Below, piece after piece: positions 23,901-37,205 of a DNA stretch of 64,000 bases. The translations under genes and the position numbers were made by a program. Each line of letters begins with the position of its first letter. The stretch's first letter is position 1. Source of the stretch: Conus ventricosus (Eukaryota; Mollusca; Gastropoda; Neogastropoda; Conidae); NCBI GenBank assembly GCA_018398815.1, contig CM031602.1:102606683-102670682 (forward strand). The letters run 5' to 3'. The notes beneath the pieces were generated by a model. The model had not been told where the DNA came from, made no database searches, and saw only the letters and a list, made by a program, of their open reading frames with translations.

Positions 23901-24129
23901 TGGCCCCCCTAAACCCACTTCATTTTACACAACTTTTGGTTCCGGGGGTAGAAATGTCCCTTCCCAAGGTGAATGACACAGATGTGTTAAAATTTCCCCT
24001 TCCTTTAAATTTGTTCCCCTGGGCAAAAAACCCCCCGGGGGGGCATTTTGCTGTCCCCGCTCAAATAAACATCCTTCTTTTTTTCTGTTTTCCTCTTGTA
24101 CACATGTAGTGTATGTGTTTTATGAGCGC

Positions 24130-24440
24130 GCGCCTTTCCACACCCCACACACACCCACACACCCAACAACCACACACACAAAACCCCCAAAACACCAATT
24201 TTTTCACACCCCGGGCGCGCGCTAAGCGCGGCCACATACACCGCGTCACACAACACACCACCCCACACACACACACAACACACACACACACACACACCAC
24301 ACACACCACACACCACACAAACACACACAAACACTGGGGCTCGCGGGTGCACACAAAACCCCGCGCGCTCACACACAACAAAACACAACACAACACACAC
24401 ACACAACAACAACCACAAAAACCACACAAAACACACACTT
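24130..24440. repeat. (CA)n-rich low-complexity tract
   Basis: CA/CAA repeat with a few GCGC islands (24211-24245, 24342-24372). No gene. Confidence 0.92.
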
Positions 24441-24584
24441 TTTGGGGTAGTAGGTAAGGGATACGCCTTTTTTCCCCTCTTCGTTCTGGTGGGTGTTTGT
24501 ACCTGTTTTCAAGACAGATCCCCACTGCGTGAGAATCCCAAAAACACGACCCCTTCCCTTCCCCCAAAACATACGTCAAGAATT

Positions 24585-24835
24585 TTTCTCTCCCCCTCTC
24601 TTCCCCCCTCCTCTCTCTCCCCTCTCCCCTCTTCTCTCCCCTCTCTCCCCCCTCTTTTCTCCCCCTTTTTCTTCTTTCTCTCTCCTCTTCTGTCTGTTTT
24701 TTATATATTTATAAAATATATTAAAATTTTTATAATATATTTAAAAATATTATATATATATATATATATATAAAAAATTTTTATAAATATAATATATAAA
24801 TATATTTATATATCTATATATTTTTAATATGGTAT
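24585..24835. repeat. (CT)n then AT-rich tract
   Basis: C/T-only sequence to about 24690, then nearly pure A/T including (AT)n at 24752-24770. Confidence 0.92.
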
Positions 24836-25228
24836 GGGTTTTCTTGGGGCCCTTCAAAAAGAAAAATTTTTTTTTTCAGGAAAGGGCCAAAAGCCCCCCC
24901 TTTACGAGGGAGGGATTGAAAATCATCTGATGAGTGAACAAAAAACAACAAACCCCAACATTTAATAATGAAAAGAATAAAATCAAATTGATTGTGGTCG
25001 TGACAAGGAGGAAAAAGAAAAAGCAAAAGGGTATCCCAAAAACTCTTAAAAGGGAGTTTACCCCACGGCATGACGTACAAGGGTACTGACCCCGATAAAT
25101 TAAAATTTAATTTGGATTTCTGTATTCACGTAAAAACAGCTTTTTCAATTTTAAATTTTCATGTATTAACTAACAAAGGAGCGCGACTTTAAAATTTTTT
25201 TTTACATTTTTACACAATTCATTTAATT

Positions 25229-26303
25229 TTGGGGACAATGCTGAAAAAAAAAGTGGAAGAGATGCTTGATGTGAAAAGCCTGGTTAAATCGCTAAGCGAC
25301 AGAGTCTATAATCTCGAAAAAATCATCGAGAACCAGTGCAAACTCATCGAGTCGACGTTGTCAAAGCACAAAACCAAAGACCAAGAGACACAAACCGAGA
25401 CTCTTCACCACCCCCTCTTACGCAGATGCCTTGCGTTCCGAGCCTATTAGACCTGTCAACCCATCAAATATTGCTCTTCAACAAAGGCCGAGTGAAACAG
25501 AAGTGTCAAAATCAACAGAGTGCCAATCTAAAGCAAAGAATCCAAAGGCAAAAACAAAAACAGAACATGAAAAGAGAAGAGCGTCAAAAATAAGAACTAC
25601 TACGTCAGAAATCATCACGGCAAATTACGTCATCGCTCAGACAGAGAAACGCGGTGAAGATGAAAGTGAAACAAGGGAACTTCCAAATGTGCTGTTTATC
25701 CATGACTCTGTGCTTTCAAAAATCAACAAGAACAGACTTGGGAAGTCTTTCGGGTTTAGAGGCAAAACGGAAAAAGCTTTCAAAATAAGTGAAATCAAAC
25801 CAGCACTCAAGAAAGTTGACGAATCATACGATGCACTGCTAGTCCATTGTGGAATCATTGACCTAAAGAATACAACACCAGCAAGCTGCGCTGATGAACT
25901 TGTGAAATGCATCAAAGACATTTCTAAGATCTGTCCCCAAATGAAACTGATCATTAGTAAGGTGACGCCTGTCAAGGACCCCCAACTGAATGTAAAGGCG
26001 GATTTGTTCAACGCCATAGTAGCTTCTGAGCTGTGTAACATGGAAAATGTTTCCCTTGTCAGTCACTTGCGGCTTCCAGTTACGACCAACATCCTCCATG
26101 ACGGTCTCCACCCTACCTTCACGGGCACCAGTATCCTCACCAGGACAATTGGGCATCACCTGAATGGGCTACTCTGGACCAGGCCAAAGAAGACTGCACG
26201 GTGCCGCTACCTCAACCCTAGGCCCTTCCATCCCCACCCGAATGACCTGCATGTCTACCCTTGGAGCAGCATACACGTTCGGCCCTACTATATTAAGCAA
26301 TGA
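25229..26303 (+). pseudogene. LINE ORF1 with coiled coil and SGNH/esterase-like domain, one frameshift
   Basis: The first frame (from the ATG at 25229) is a coiled coil, MLKKKVEEMLDVKSLVKSLS. A single frame change near 25435 joins it to the frame ending at 26303. The second part carries a hydrolase-like fold of the SGNH type: block I is VLFIHDSVL (about 25690, His replacing the usual Gly before D-S), block III is LLVHCGIIDL (about 25840, Ile where Asn of GxND is expected), and block V is HDGLHPT with Asp at 26100 and His at 26109. Esterase-like ORF1 domains are known from CR1-type LINEs. Block I Ser and block V Asp/His are present, but the oxyanion residues are altered. It lies 153 bp upstream of ORF2. 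Confidence 0.7.
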
Positions 26304-26456
26304 ACATTATTTTGGTTTCTAAACATTGTTGAAATCAACATAATTAGGACTGTCTACATTCATCCTCATCTTGAGCCTTACATATTTATGTATGCCTAAT
26401 ATGAAGAAGAAGAAAAAAAAGTACATTAATCAATATTTTGTCCTCGTATTTTACTC

Positions 26457-29400
26457 ATGACAGATAAAGTGTTTAAGGTATTTCAAAGGAATTGTCGATC
26501 CATCACAACCACGCTTGATCAATTAGTACAACAACTATCAGAAGAAAAATATCATGTCTTAGCTTTACAATCATTAAATGTACGGAAGGAAAAGTTACCT
26601 TATATAGACAATTATTATTTTCCACCGATTATTCAAAAAGTAGATAACCATGAAAAAATAATGTAGCAATATATATTCGTGAAGGAGAAAAATACCTGCC
26701 ATGCACAAGCCCTGTTCCACCAGACGTTCCCGGATTGCATGCTTGTTCAGTAAAGGTACAGGTAAATTGTAATGTACTAACAATTGTTTCTGTTTATTTA
26801 CCACAAGGTCCAAATGATACAAACACAGAATGGCTTCACTCGATTCAGCCAGACCAGTCAAATAAATATCTTGTCAGTGGTGACTTTAATGCCCATTTTC
26901 CATTTTGGGAAAAAGGATGTCAAGCCATAACTAGTAACGCTTTATTGAAAACATAGTTGACTCATCTCTCTACCTTTTAAACAATGGAAATGTAACTCGC
27001 ATTCCAGACAATCCCAAACATAATCCTAGTACCATAGATTTAACATTAATATCTCCAGAGCTAGCGGTTTCTTGTGATTGGCAAACTCTTAGACACATTA
27101 AATAGTGACCATCTACCCATTGTCATTACATTGAAACGATGAGACCTGAAACAAACAATGTAACATACGATAAAGTTCCAAAATATTGTTATAAATTTGC
27201 TAACTGGAATAAATTTTCATTCTTGTTAAGCTCATTTTATATTGATGAAGAAACAAATTAGTAGTCAAGATGTAGAAACATTGTATGATCGATTTCAAAA
27301 GACTGTACTGTCTGCTGCTAGTGAATCAATTCCAACAGTAAAATCTGTAAAATCAAAGAAACATTTGGGTAATGTCTGGTGGAATGAGACTTGTCAAGAG
27401 GCTAAAGAAGAGAAACAGAATAAAATAAAGAATATAAAAGAGAAAAAGATCCCAAGGAAAAAGTTAAAAGCTTCTTGAGAAGAAAAGAGCAAGAAAACGC
27501 ACAAAACAAAGTAAATGCACAAGCAAAGCGGCAATATTGTCTTCATTTTGTGAGAATGAGGTGTCAAATTTTAAAGATATGCAAAAAACTTGGACACATT
27601 TAAAACAATGAAAAATAGGTTAATCTACCGCAGTGCCCTATCACATTAAACAATTCAGAGTTTCCATCAAATTTTGATAAAGCTGAAGCTTTTGCTGATC
27701 TCTTTGCAAGAAACAGTAGTATTGACAACTTATAACAACTAATAAACACCGTGAAAATGAAGAAAAGAAAAAATATATATAATAGTCCACAGCCAGTAGA
27801 AGATCATTGTCTGAATACCTCAATAACATTGCAGGAAGTCAAAGAATGTATAATGAATTTGAATAAGAATAAATCAGTGGGCCTAGACGGCATTTCTAAT
27901 GAAATGTTAAGTCATCTTCCACAAAATATGATATATTTTTTGCAATTATTTTTTTTCAAAAATGTTGGACAGATGGCAACATGCCTCAAATTTGGAAGCA
28001 TTCATATTATTGTTCCAATTCACAAGAAGGGGAAACCACTCAGAGATATACATAGTTATCGACCTATTGCATTGACATCAAATACATGTAAATTGATGGA
28101 AAAGATTGCTTTAAAAAGACTTGTTCATCATTGTAATAATCATACAATCATACCAATCAACCAAGCTGCATTTCAGACAGGCAGATCTCAAATGGAACAT
28201 TTGGTCAGACTCACAACGCATGTAAAGCATCAGTTTGCACGTCGTAAAAAACGTACTTGCAACGCTTTTTGATATACGAAAAGCCTATGAACAAGTATGG
28301 CACAAGCGGCTTTTGTTTAAATTAAAGAATATAGGTATTAACGGAAACATGTACAAATATATTAAATGTTTTCTTCATCGTAGGCATATTCAAACAAAAG
28401 TAGGAAATACCTATTCAACCCAAGACCTTTACAAATGGGCTTACCCAAGGATCGGTAATTTCTCCAATTTTGTTTAATATTTTGATTTCTGATCTACCCA
28501 AAGGTCTTTCTAAAGATACAGAGTTAGCCCAATTTTGCTGACGATATATGTCTATGGAGTAAAGTAACAATGAAAAGAAATACTCCATTAAGATCACTGA
28601 ATTAAATTAAAATTAAATACCAACACGAACTAAATAAAATCAGTACATTTTTACAGGAAAACGGGCTATCCCTATCACCTGAAAAAACGAATTTGATGCT
28701 TTTTAATTCTGGAAATGATCCAAATAAGCTTCCAGTTTTACATTAGACGGCACTTATTTAAACTATGTTAAAAGCGTTAAATTCTTAGGTGTAATCCTAA
28801 GTAGTAAACTAACATGGAATACTCATATTGACCATATTTTAAATAAAGCAAGAAAAAGTCTTAATTTCCTTAAAATTGTCAGTAAACACTCTTGGGGGCA
28901 AGACACTAAAAGTTTAACTGTTTTAGCAACTGCCCTTGTACGCTCAAGACTTACATATGCTCAGGAAGTATTTTTAATGCACCAACATATCTCTTAAATA
29001 AACTTCAGAGCACTGATTGCAAAGCCTTCAAAATTGCCCTAGGGGTACCCACACATACGTCAAACTTAGGGACATTACACGAAGTAGGAGTTCTACCTCT
29101 ATCTGAACTTAGAAAAGCTTCTACTTTGAAATTCATCTTAAAAAGTTTCTCACAAAAAAAGTTTTGCTCAGAAGAGGTATGTTTAGATTCGGAAAAGGAT
29201 TTTGGAAAACGTGCACAATATATGCAATCCACAAAATCTATATATTCGTTTTCCTCGGATCTTCTAAAAGATACAAAAAATAGATAAAAATAATATCGCC
29301 AGAAAACCTACGTTTTCACCCATTCCAAAATGGGTACAATCAAAAGCTTCCTTTGATATTGACTACAATAATTTAACTAAAAGGATTCTCCAACATTTTG

Positions 29401-30307
29401 ATAAATTTTGTCTACACTCACTTAGAAAATAAGTACAGCCATCACTTAAAAATATTCACAGATGGCTCAGTATTAGATGATAATAGCACGGGGGCAGCTT
29501 CATAATTCCTAGCTTAAAAATAGAAAAGTTATTTCATCTTGGTAAAAGTCTGTCTATATATAGCGCAGAATTACTTGCTATACTCAAATCATTGGATTTC
29601 ATTTTGAATTTCCCCATAAATAACAGTCAAGTCGTAATATGCGCTGATTCAAAAGCAGCATTGAATGGTATTAAGTCTTCAAGTTCATGTGTAAGATTAG
29701 ACATGATAACTGAAAATTAATCATATATTACATCTTCTTTCCCAAAAAGGCATTAATATTACTTTTTGTTGGGTGCCTTCTCATTGTGGTATATCGGCAA
29801 ATGAACAAGTAGACAAAGTTGCAAAAAAAGGCAGCTCAAAACCTTAGCGGCACAGTAACAATAAAAGTTCGCTTAGATCTGACAGAATGTTTCTCTATCA
29901 TAAATAAAACATCTCATTGATAATGCGACAAAAACACTGAGGAACTCGGACATATATTATTATAACAATTGCATCAAATGTAATGACAAAAACAATGGGA
30001 TAACATCATACAAAAAAATATATTTTCTCATCCAGGGAGATTGAAAGTCTAATCCATAGGCTTCGTTTAAATTCGTTTAAAACAAAATATTGCAAAGATA
30101 TTTAAATGTATGTGTGGGGATTCTATAAGTGTCAATCATTTACTGATTCATTGTCCCAAAACAAAAGAGCTTTTTAATAAATCAGGTATTGAGGGTTTTG
30201 TTGATGGATCGACTCTTTTACCTCTATCTAGTATATTAAACAATTTTGCGACTCTTGAATCTATTTCTAAATGTTTATTAGACTGTTCACTTAATACTTA
30301 TCTTTAG
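26457..30307 (+). pseudogene. LINE ORF2: APE endonuclease, reverse transcriptase, RNase H, CCHC
   Basis: Polyprotein of a non-LTR retrotransposon. The endonuclease begins FQRNCRSITTTLDQLVQQLS (26475) and has SGDFNAHFPFW near 26876. A linker with GNVWWNETCQEA lies at 27370. The RT starts about 27820 with NLNKNKSVGLDGISNEML, SYRPIALTSNTCKLMEKI near 28060 and FDIRKAYEQVWHKRLLFK near 28270. The catalytic F-A-D-D box near 28535 is hit exactly by an extra T. RNase H begins with FTDGS at 29456 and includes ICADSKAAL and CWVPSHCG. The end is a C-x2-C-type knuckle (MCGDSISVNHLLIHCPK) at 30110. At least ten frameshifts or stops break it. RNase H places it in the I-like group of LINEs. Confidence 0.85.
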
Positions 30308-30524
30308 CATTTGTGATTGTTACAGTTACAATTTTAGTTTAAGTTAAATGTTCTGATGATAGGGTGGGGTGGAGGGTTATGATTACATTCATTACGTACC
30401 ACTTTAAAACTTACACCCCCTTACACTCCCTAAAAATGCATCTCTCTCATTTCTTACATCAAGCTCACTCTACACTATAATATTGTCTGAATCACTTTAA
30501 GTGGAAGGACGTTAAACTGAAGAA
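30308..30524 (+). other. LINE 3' UTR
   Basis: Follows the ORF2 stop and runs into a CA microsatellite. No clear poly-A tail is visible, so the exact 3' end is uncertain. Confidence 0.4.
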
Positions 30525-30525
30525 C

Positions 30526-30570
<45 letters not shown>

Positions 30571-30582
30571 CACACACACACA

Positions 30583-30621
<39 letters not shown>

Positions 30622-30633
30622 CACACACACACT
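30525..30633. repeat. (CA)n microsatellite
   Basis: CA repeat with small interruptions. Confidence 0.97.
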
Positions 30634-31852
30634 ACATTCTGACTTGAAATAATAACTGTTCAAGACATTTGTCAAACGTACACATATTCATTGTCCTGCG
30701 AGTCAACTGTATACAAGAATTGTGGTATCTCACATGGAATTCACATTATGTTTGCAGTGTCATTCAGACATGTGGCAAACCCACAAACCTCAATATATAC
30801 AACATTATTCAGTGTTACGGGTGGATATGCGTGTGTGCATGTGTCTGTCTGTCTGTCTGACTCTCACTCAGAAAATTGTGGATGCATGCACGACTTTGGG
30901 CTTACTTACACACACCCATTCATCCGAACATGGACGGCCAGGCAACAGAGCAACTCTTCTTTTCTTTTTATACTGCCTGAGCCATCAAACAAAACACACA
31001 CACTGATATACATATAATTTAAACATGAGATGGCACACCCACCATCAGGTGTATAAATAAACTAACACAATACAGTTCTTTCTATGGTAACTGCCGTTAT
31101 TGCCGATGAGGACAGCACGAGGCAAGACTGTCACGACGCCTCTCACAGGTGGCTCACACACACAAAGAAATAAGCTGATTCGCGGCGTCTCTGCCAGCAC
31201 TCGGTCGCAGTGGCTCTAAGCACTTGTGAGCTGTGGCTCACCACAGTAACATACTCGTAGCGAACGTCCTGGAATACAGGTCGCTGACACAAGAAAGGTA
31301 GGCTGGAAGGGCGGAACGACGCAGGTCGGTGGCACACAACAACAGCACAGGAGTGTGGCACCCACACCACACTCACGATGACCTTAAAACGTAGGTCGCT
31401 GGCCCGACCCTCGGTCACGGGCGTAGTAACAGGTAGGCAGATGTTGGCTCACCGACCGACCGCCTACCAGCAGCAGTGGAGATCGGGGCGTCCACAATCA
31501 CGGCCCCGGCCCTCACCTGGGTATAGCTAGTTCCCCTAGTCCAGGGAACACTATCAACCTGGGGGAACTACCTTGATTATCATGGCCACCATTCATTAGA
31601 ATACAACTCTCATGTCATTAGCTACTCTATCTGCTAACTTGGCCATAACTATGTTCATTTCATTAGCCAATCATATTTTACTAAACTTGAGCCACATCAG
31701 CATATCTTGTAACAATACAATTTTTTTTTTCAAAATGATAACATTACAAGATTCTTTCCGGATTATCACATCAATTTCTTTTCCGGAGCATACATGCACA
31801 GGAAAGTTCATAAACCTTTTACAATCTTCTTCACTAGGAAAAGGACATTATC
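30634..31852. other. Unassigned sequence before the gap
   Basis: Contains short open frames on both strands but no motif that I recognise. The part at 31090-31520 is GC-rich compared with its surroundings, with repeated GTCGCTG/GGTCG words. No gene is supported. Confidence 0.3.
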
Positions 31853-32852
31853 NNNNNNNNNNNNNNNNNNNNNNNNNNNNNNNNNNNNNNNNNNNNNNNN
31901 NNNNNNNNNNNNNNNNNNNNNNNNNNNNNNNNNNNNNNNNNNNNNNNNNNNNNNNNNNNNNNNNNNNNNNNNNNNNNNNNNNNNNNNNNNNNNNNNNNNN
32001 NNNNNNNNNNNNNNNNNNNNNNNNNNNNNNNNNNNNNNNNNNNNNNNNNNNNNNNNNNNNNNNNNNNNNNNNNNNNNNNNNNNNNNNNNNNNNNNNNNNN
32101 NNNNNNNNNNNNNNNNNNNNNNNNNNNNNNNNNNNNNNNNNNNNNNNNNNNNNNNNNNNNNNNNNNNNNNNNNNNNNNNNNNNNNNNNNNNNNNNNNNNN
32201 NNNNNNNNNNNNNNNNNNNNNNNNNNNNNNNNNNNNNNNNNNNNNNNNNNNNNNNNNNNNNNNNNNNNNNNNNNNNNNNNNNNNNNNNNNNNNNNNNNNN
32301 NNNNNNNNNNNNNNNNNNNNNNNNNNNNNNNNNNNNNNNNNNNNNNNNNNNNNNNNNNNNNNNNNNNNNNNNNNNNNNNNNNNNNNNNNNNNNNNNNNNN
32401 NNNNNNNNNNNNNNNNNNNNNNNNNNNNNNNNNNNNNNNNNNNNNNNNNNNNNNNNNNNNNNNNNNNNNNNNNNNNNNNNNNNNNNNNNNNNNNNNNNNN
32501 NNNNNNNNNNNNNNNNNNNNNNNNNNNNNNNNNNNNNNNNNNNNNNNNNNNNNNNNNNNNNNNNNNNNNNNNNNNNNNNNNNNNNNNNNNNNNNNNNNNN
32601 NNNNNNNNNNNNNNNNNNNNNNNNNNNNNNNNNNNNNNNNNNNNNNNNNNNNNNNNNNNNNNNNNNNNNNNNNNNNNNNNNNNNNNNNNNNNNNNNNNNN
32701 NNNNNNNNNNNNNNNNNNNNNNNNNNNNNNNNNNNNNNNNNNNNNNNNNNNNNNNNNNNNNNNNNNNNNNNNNNNNNNNNNNNNNNNNNNNNNNNNNNNN
32801 NNNNNNNNNNNNNNNNNNNNNNNNNNNNNNNNNNNNNNNNNNNNNNNNNNNN
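31853..32852. other. Assembly gap of exactly 1000 N
   Basis: Run of 1000 N, a scaffold gap of conventional size; true length unknown. Confidence 1.
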
Positions 32853-33150
32853 TATATTGTAGAGGTCATGAAGGTGGTATAGCTGTTTATTCATGGGATT
32901 TTCCAAGGGTTTGGACAGAACTGACAAAATGAATTTAGGTCTGTAGTTTGATGGCTCAGAATTGTCTCCAGATCTGACAATGGGTATCGCTTTTACAAGT
33001 TTGAACTGTGCGGGAAAATGACACTTACGCTTATCAGTGCATATATTATGAATAAGTAAGTGTTCCACATACAACGGGTGCTGAAATTTCAGAATTTTAT
33101 CATTAAAGCCGTCAAGGTCCGATACTTCAAGTCTGTTTTAAATGGCAACA
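32853..33150 (-). pseudogene. LINE reverse transcriptase fragment cut by the gap
   Basis: The minus strand reads CHFPAQFKLVKAIPIVRSGD, then NSEPSNYRPKFILSVLSKPL and ENPMNKQLYHLHDLYN. This is the conserved N-terminal RT region of LINE elements (P-x-x-K-S-G-D ... N-Y-R-P-I-S-x-L ... S-K-x-L-E). It should continue into the N gap. The upstream side (33150-33370) keeps an open frame without a recognisable domain. Confidence 0.75.
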
Positions 33151-33599
33151 CGTAGGAAAATACCACCTAGACTGGCAAAGGCGAAAACTGGTGGACCTGA
33201 TGGAATGTTTTTAAAGGATGCAGAAGTTCTATAGTTTTGTGTTCATTCGACCTCGTTTCTTTGACAATGCGGTCGGCACTCCCCGCCAACTTGTTTGTAT
33301 GAGTTCCTTTGGTGTATGCAGGTGATGAGAACTTATCTGGCTGTGAAGTATCACTTGGTAGTTTCATTTATTGCTTTCCATATGAACGTCGAGTTTATTT
33401 TGTTACTTAGATATTAGTTCTATAAAAAAAAAAGCTGCTTGTTTGAGTGGAGTTGGCTTTTTTTCATCGCATTTAAATCTGCCTGCCCTGCCCGACTCCC
33501 TTCTGCCTTGTTTGCGTGAATTGGCTTTTTTCCTATCGCTTGAAAATCAGTCCACTTCCCTTCTGCATGCAAGCAGATGGTTGTGTGGGAACCAGGCAG

Positions 33600-35850
33600 C
33601 GTGTAGTTCATCAGACATCCATTGTGGTTGAGCTTGTCATTCACTGACAACAGCGAGTAGTTCATCAGTCATCCACTGTGGGTTGACCCCAATGTTTCAC
33701 TGTACAGCGTGTAGTTCATCATCATCCATTGTGGTTGAGCACAGTGTTTCACTGGTTAGTTCATCGTCAACATTGAGGTTGAGCACAGTGTATCACTGTA
33801 CAGCGTGTAGTGTCAGCATTCAACCACTGTGGTTGAGCACAGTGTTCCACTGAACCAGCGTGTAGTTCCATCAGTCATCCATTGTGGTTGAGCAACAGTG
33901 TTTCACTGTACAGCGTGTAGTTCATTCAGTCATCCCATTGTGGGTTGAAGCACAGTGTTTTCACTGTGTAGTTCAACAGTCATCCCATTGTGGTTAATCA
34001 CAATGTTTCACTGTACAGCGTTTAGTTCATCAGTCATCCATTGTTGTTGAGCATTCAATGTTTCACTGTACAGTCGTGTAGTTCATCAGTCATGCCATTG
34101 TGGTTGAGCAACCAATTTTCACTGTAACAGCGGTATTTCATCCGTCATATTGCCACTGGTTGAAAGCACAATGTTTTCACTGTACAGCTTGTTGTGCGGT
34201 GAAGTTCAACATTAACATCCAATGTGGTTGAAGCATCAGTGTGTTCACTGTACAGCGTGTAGTTCATCCAGTCATCCCATTGGGGTTGAGCAATTTTTTC
34301 ATCTCACTGTACAGCGTGGTAGTTTCGCAACCGTCCATTGTGGTTTAGGCACAATGATTTTCACTTACACAGCGTGTAGTTCATCAGTCATCCATTGTGG
34401 TATGAGCACAGTGTTACAACTGTACAGCGTGTAGTTCATCCAACTCATTTGGTTGAGCACAGGTTTCACGTACAACTGAGTTCGATCAGTCATTCCCTTG
34501 TATTTGAGCACAGGTGACTTCACTGTACAGCGTGTGAGTTTCATCAGTCATCCATTGTGTTGAAGCAGCAGTTTGGATTTCACAGTACAGGCGTGTAGTT
34601 CATCAGTCATCCATTGTGGGTTGAGCTCAGTGTTTCACTGTACGCGTGTAGTTCATCAGTCCCCATCCATTGTGTATGAGCACAATGTTTCACTGTACAG
34701 CGTGAAGTTCATCAGTCATCCACTGTGGTTGAGCACAATTTTATCACTGTAGCAGCAGTGTAGTTCATCAGTCATCCATTGTGGTTGAGCACAGTGTTTT
34801 TCACTGTGTAGTTCATCAGTCATCCATTGGTTGAGCACAGTGCTTTCACGTGTAGTTCCATCAGTCATCCCCCCACCCCCCTTTGGGGGGGGGGGTTTTG
34901 GGGGGGGGGTTTGAGCACAGTGTTTCACTGTACAGCGTGTAGTTCATCAGTCATGCCATTGTGGTAGAGCACAATGTTTCACTGTGTAGTTCATCAGTAC
35001 ATCCATTGTGTTGAAGCCACAGTGTTTCACTGTGTAGTTCATCATCATCCATTGTGGTTGAGCAACAATGTTTCAACTGTATAAGCGTGTAGTTCATCAT
35101 TCATCCATTGTGGTTGAGCACTTGTTTCATCACTGTATACAGCGTGTAAGATCATCCGTCTTCCATTGTGGTTTAGCACAAGTTTCACTGTGTAAGTTCA
35201 TCAGTCATCCACTGTGGTAGAGCACAATGTTTCACTGTACAGCGTGTAGTTCATCAGTCATCCATTGTGGTTGAGCACAGTTTTCACTGTACAGCGTGTA
35301 GTTCCATCAGTCATCCATTGTGGTAGAGACAGTGTTCACTGTAGCAGCGGAGTAGTACATCATCCATCCACTTGAGGTTGATCACAATGTTTCAACTGTA
35401 ACAGCGAGTAGTTCATACAGTTATCCCACTGTGGTTGAGCACAATGTTTCACTGTACAACGTGTAGTTCTCCGCTCCATTGTGGTTGACAAGTGTTTTCA
35501 CAGTGTAAAGTTCATTAGCAGTCCATCCACTGTGTGAGCACAATTTTTCACTGTACACGTGTAGTTTCCCATCAGTCATCCATTGTGGTGAGCACAGTGT
35601 TTCACTGTACAGCGTGTAGTTTAAAAAAAAACATCAGTCATCCACTGAGGGTGATCACAATGTTTTCACTGTACAGCGTGTAGTTCATCCAGTTATATCC
35701 CTGTGGTTGAGCACAATGTTTCACTGTAGCAGCCGGGGCAGTTCACGTCATGCCATTTTGGTTGAGCACAATGTTTCACTGTGTAGTTCATCAGTCATCC
35801 ACTGTGGTTGAGCACAGAAGAATGTTTCACTGTACAACATTTTGACTGGA
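33600..35850. repeat. 53-bp satellite, more than 40 copies
   Basis: Consensus built on GTGTAGTTCATCAGTCATCC, ATTGTGGTTGAGCACAGTGT, TTCACTGTACAGC. A shorter 44-bp form lacks the ACAGCGTGT piece, joining TTTCACT directly to GTGTAGTTC (for example 33958, 34800, 34980, 35777). Many single-base indels occur. A run of C, T and G at 34869-34908 interrupts one unit. No coding potential. Confidence 0.95.
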
Positions 35851-36900
35851 GCATTGCTTGTCATGACAGAATAAAACGTGTGTCCGCCAAACTCTAGCTC
35901 GTTCTCTGGATCAGTGGAATTATGAACATTTAGAGAAGGGAGTTAACGAGGTCAGTATGAAAAGATAATCCTCTGGAAATTGTCCAAAAGATCTGCAAGT
36001 GATAAAGTTTTGTGCCGGTTTTACACGGTTTTTGATTCCACTTCGATACACGTAAGCATACTGGAAAGAGTGGTCGCTCTGCAAATCCATTCAAAGGCAC
36101 ACATTTCACTATGACAGTAATGTGGATCAGAGAGAGATAGATGAGGTGAGTAATGTTTTGGCTAGTGGCGTTACACGGCTGGGCATAACTATACTTGGGA
36201 TAACATGTTACGAAAAAGTCTTATCTTATCATAATGTACATAAGCGTGTTCAGCTAATCAGCATTTTTTCCTCTCTCCTGGTTTCGATACACAAACCGAT
36301 TTTGATGGCTTTCCGTTTCTCTTCAACGTGATTACTATTTATACAGCACAATTCTAAAAATTTTTCAAGTTCATATAAACGTCGAGCATCTACTATTTCA
36401 TGGAAGGTAAATTAAAATTACCCATAGATTTTGGATCAGTAATGATCGGGGCTGAGTGGATTTTTTGTAGCCAGAGATTATACAATGATAATCAGGGACA
36501 ATACTGAACGTCCTGATTCAGTAAAGCCAAACATATGAAAGGGCTTGCCTTTATTATAAAGTATAGTGGGTACCTCATATAAGGTTCACAATCAGAGTCC
36601 AGTACGTAAGTCCGCCATTCCTGTAGCCACGACTAAGATGGATCAACATCATTGGCAACGGAAACGAATATAGTGAGGATACACCAGCAATACTAAATGA
36701 CACGTGGCCCATATACGGCACACACAACAACAACAATCCTCATGGCATAAGGACAGTGAATTGAAAAAAAAAAACACACACAAAAACACTACCAGGGAGA
36801 AATAATTTACAAGCAATTTGTGAAACAACAACCCAAACACACCGAGACTGACTGACTGAAACCATTTATTGTCAGATTTACTCATTGTTTTGTACCTGAC
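35851..36900. other. No feature recognised
   Basis: Unique-looking sequence with only short frames. I see no gene, RNA or transposon end. Confidence 0.4.
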
Positions 36901-36950
36901 AAACACACACACACATCACACACACACCCACACAACGACACACACACACT

Positions 36951-37017
<67 letters not shown>

Positions 37018-37205
37018 CACGCACACGCACGCACGCACGCATGCACAACACGGACGCACAGACGCACGCACGCAAGCACAACAACACAAGCATGCACGCA
37101 CCACGCACATATATATTAGCACAAGCCACACACACACACACACCACACACTACACCACCACACACCACACACACACAACACACACACCACACCACTCACA
37201 CACAC
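36901..37205. repeat. (CA)n and related low-complexity tract
   Basis: CA repeat with CGCACGCA islands at 37018-37110. Confidence 0.96.

Noticed and set aside
31612..33074. 350-416 codon frames running through the N gap
   Set aside because: Almost entirely unknown bases; only the LINE RT piece right of the gap is real.
33600..35850. CRISPR-like array of short repeats
   Set aside because: Units are head-to-tail without unique spacers; this is a eukaryotic satellite.
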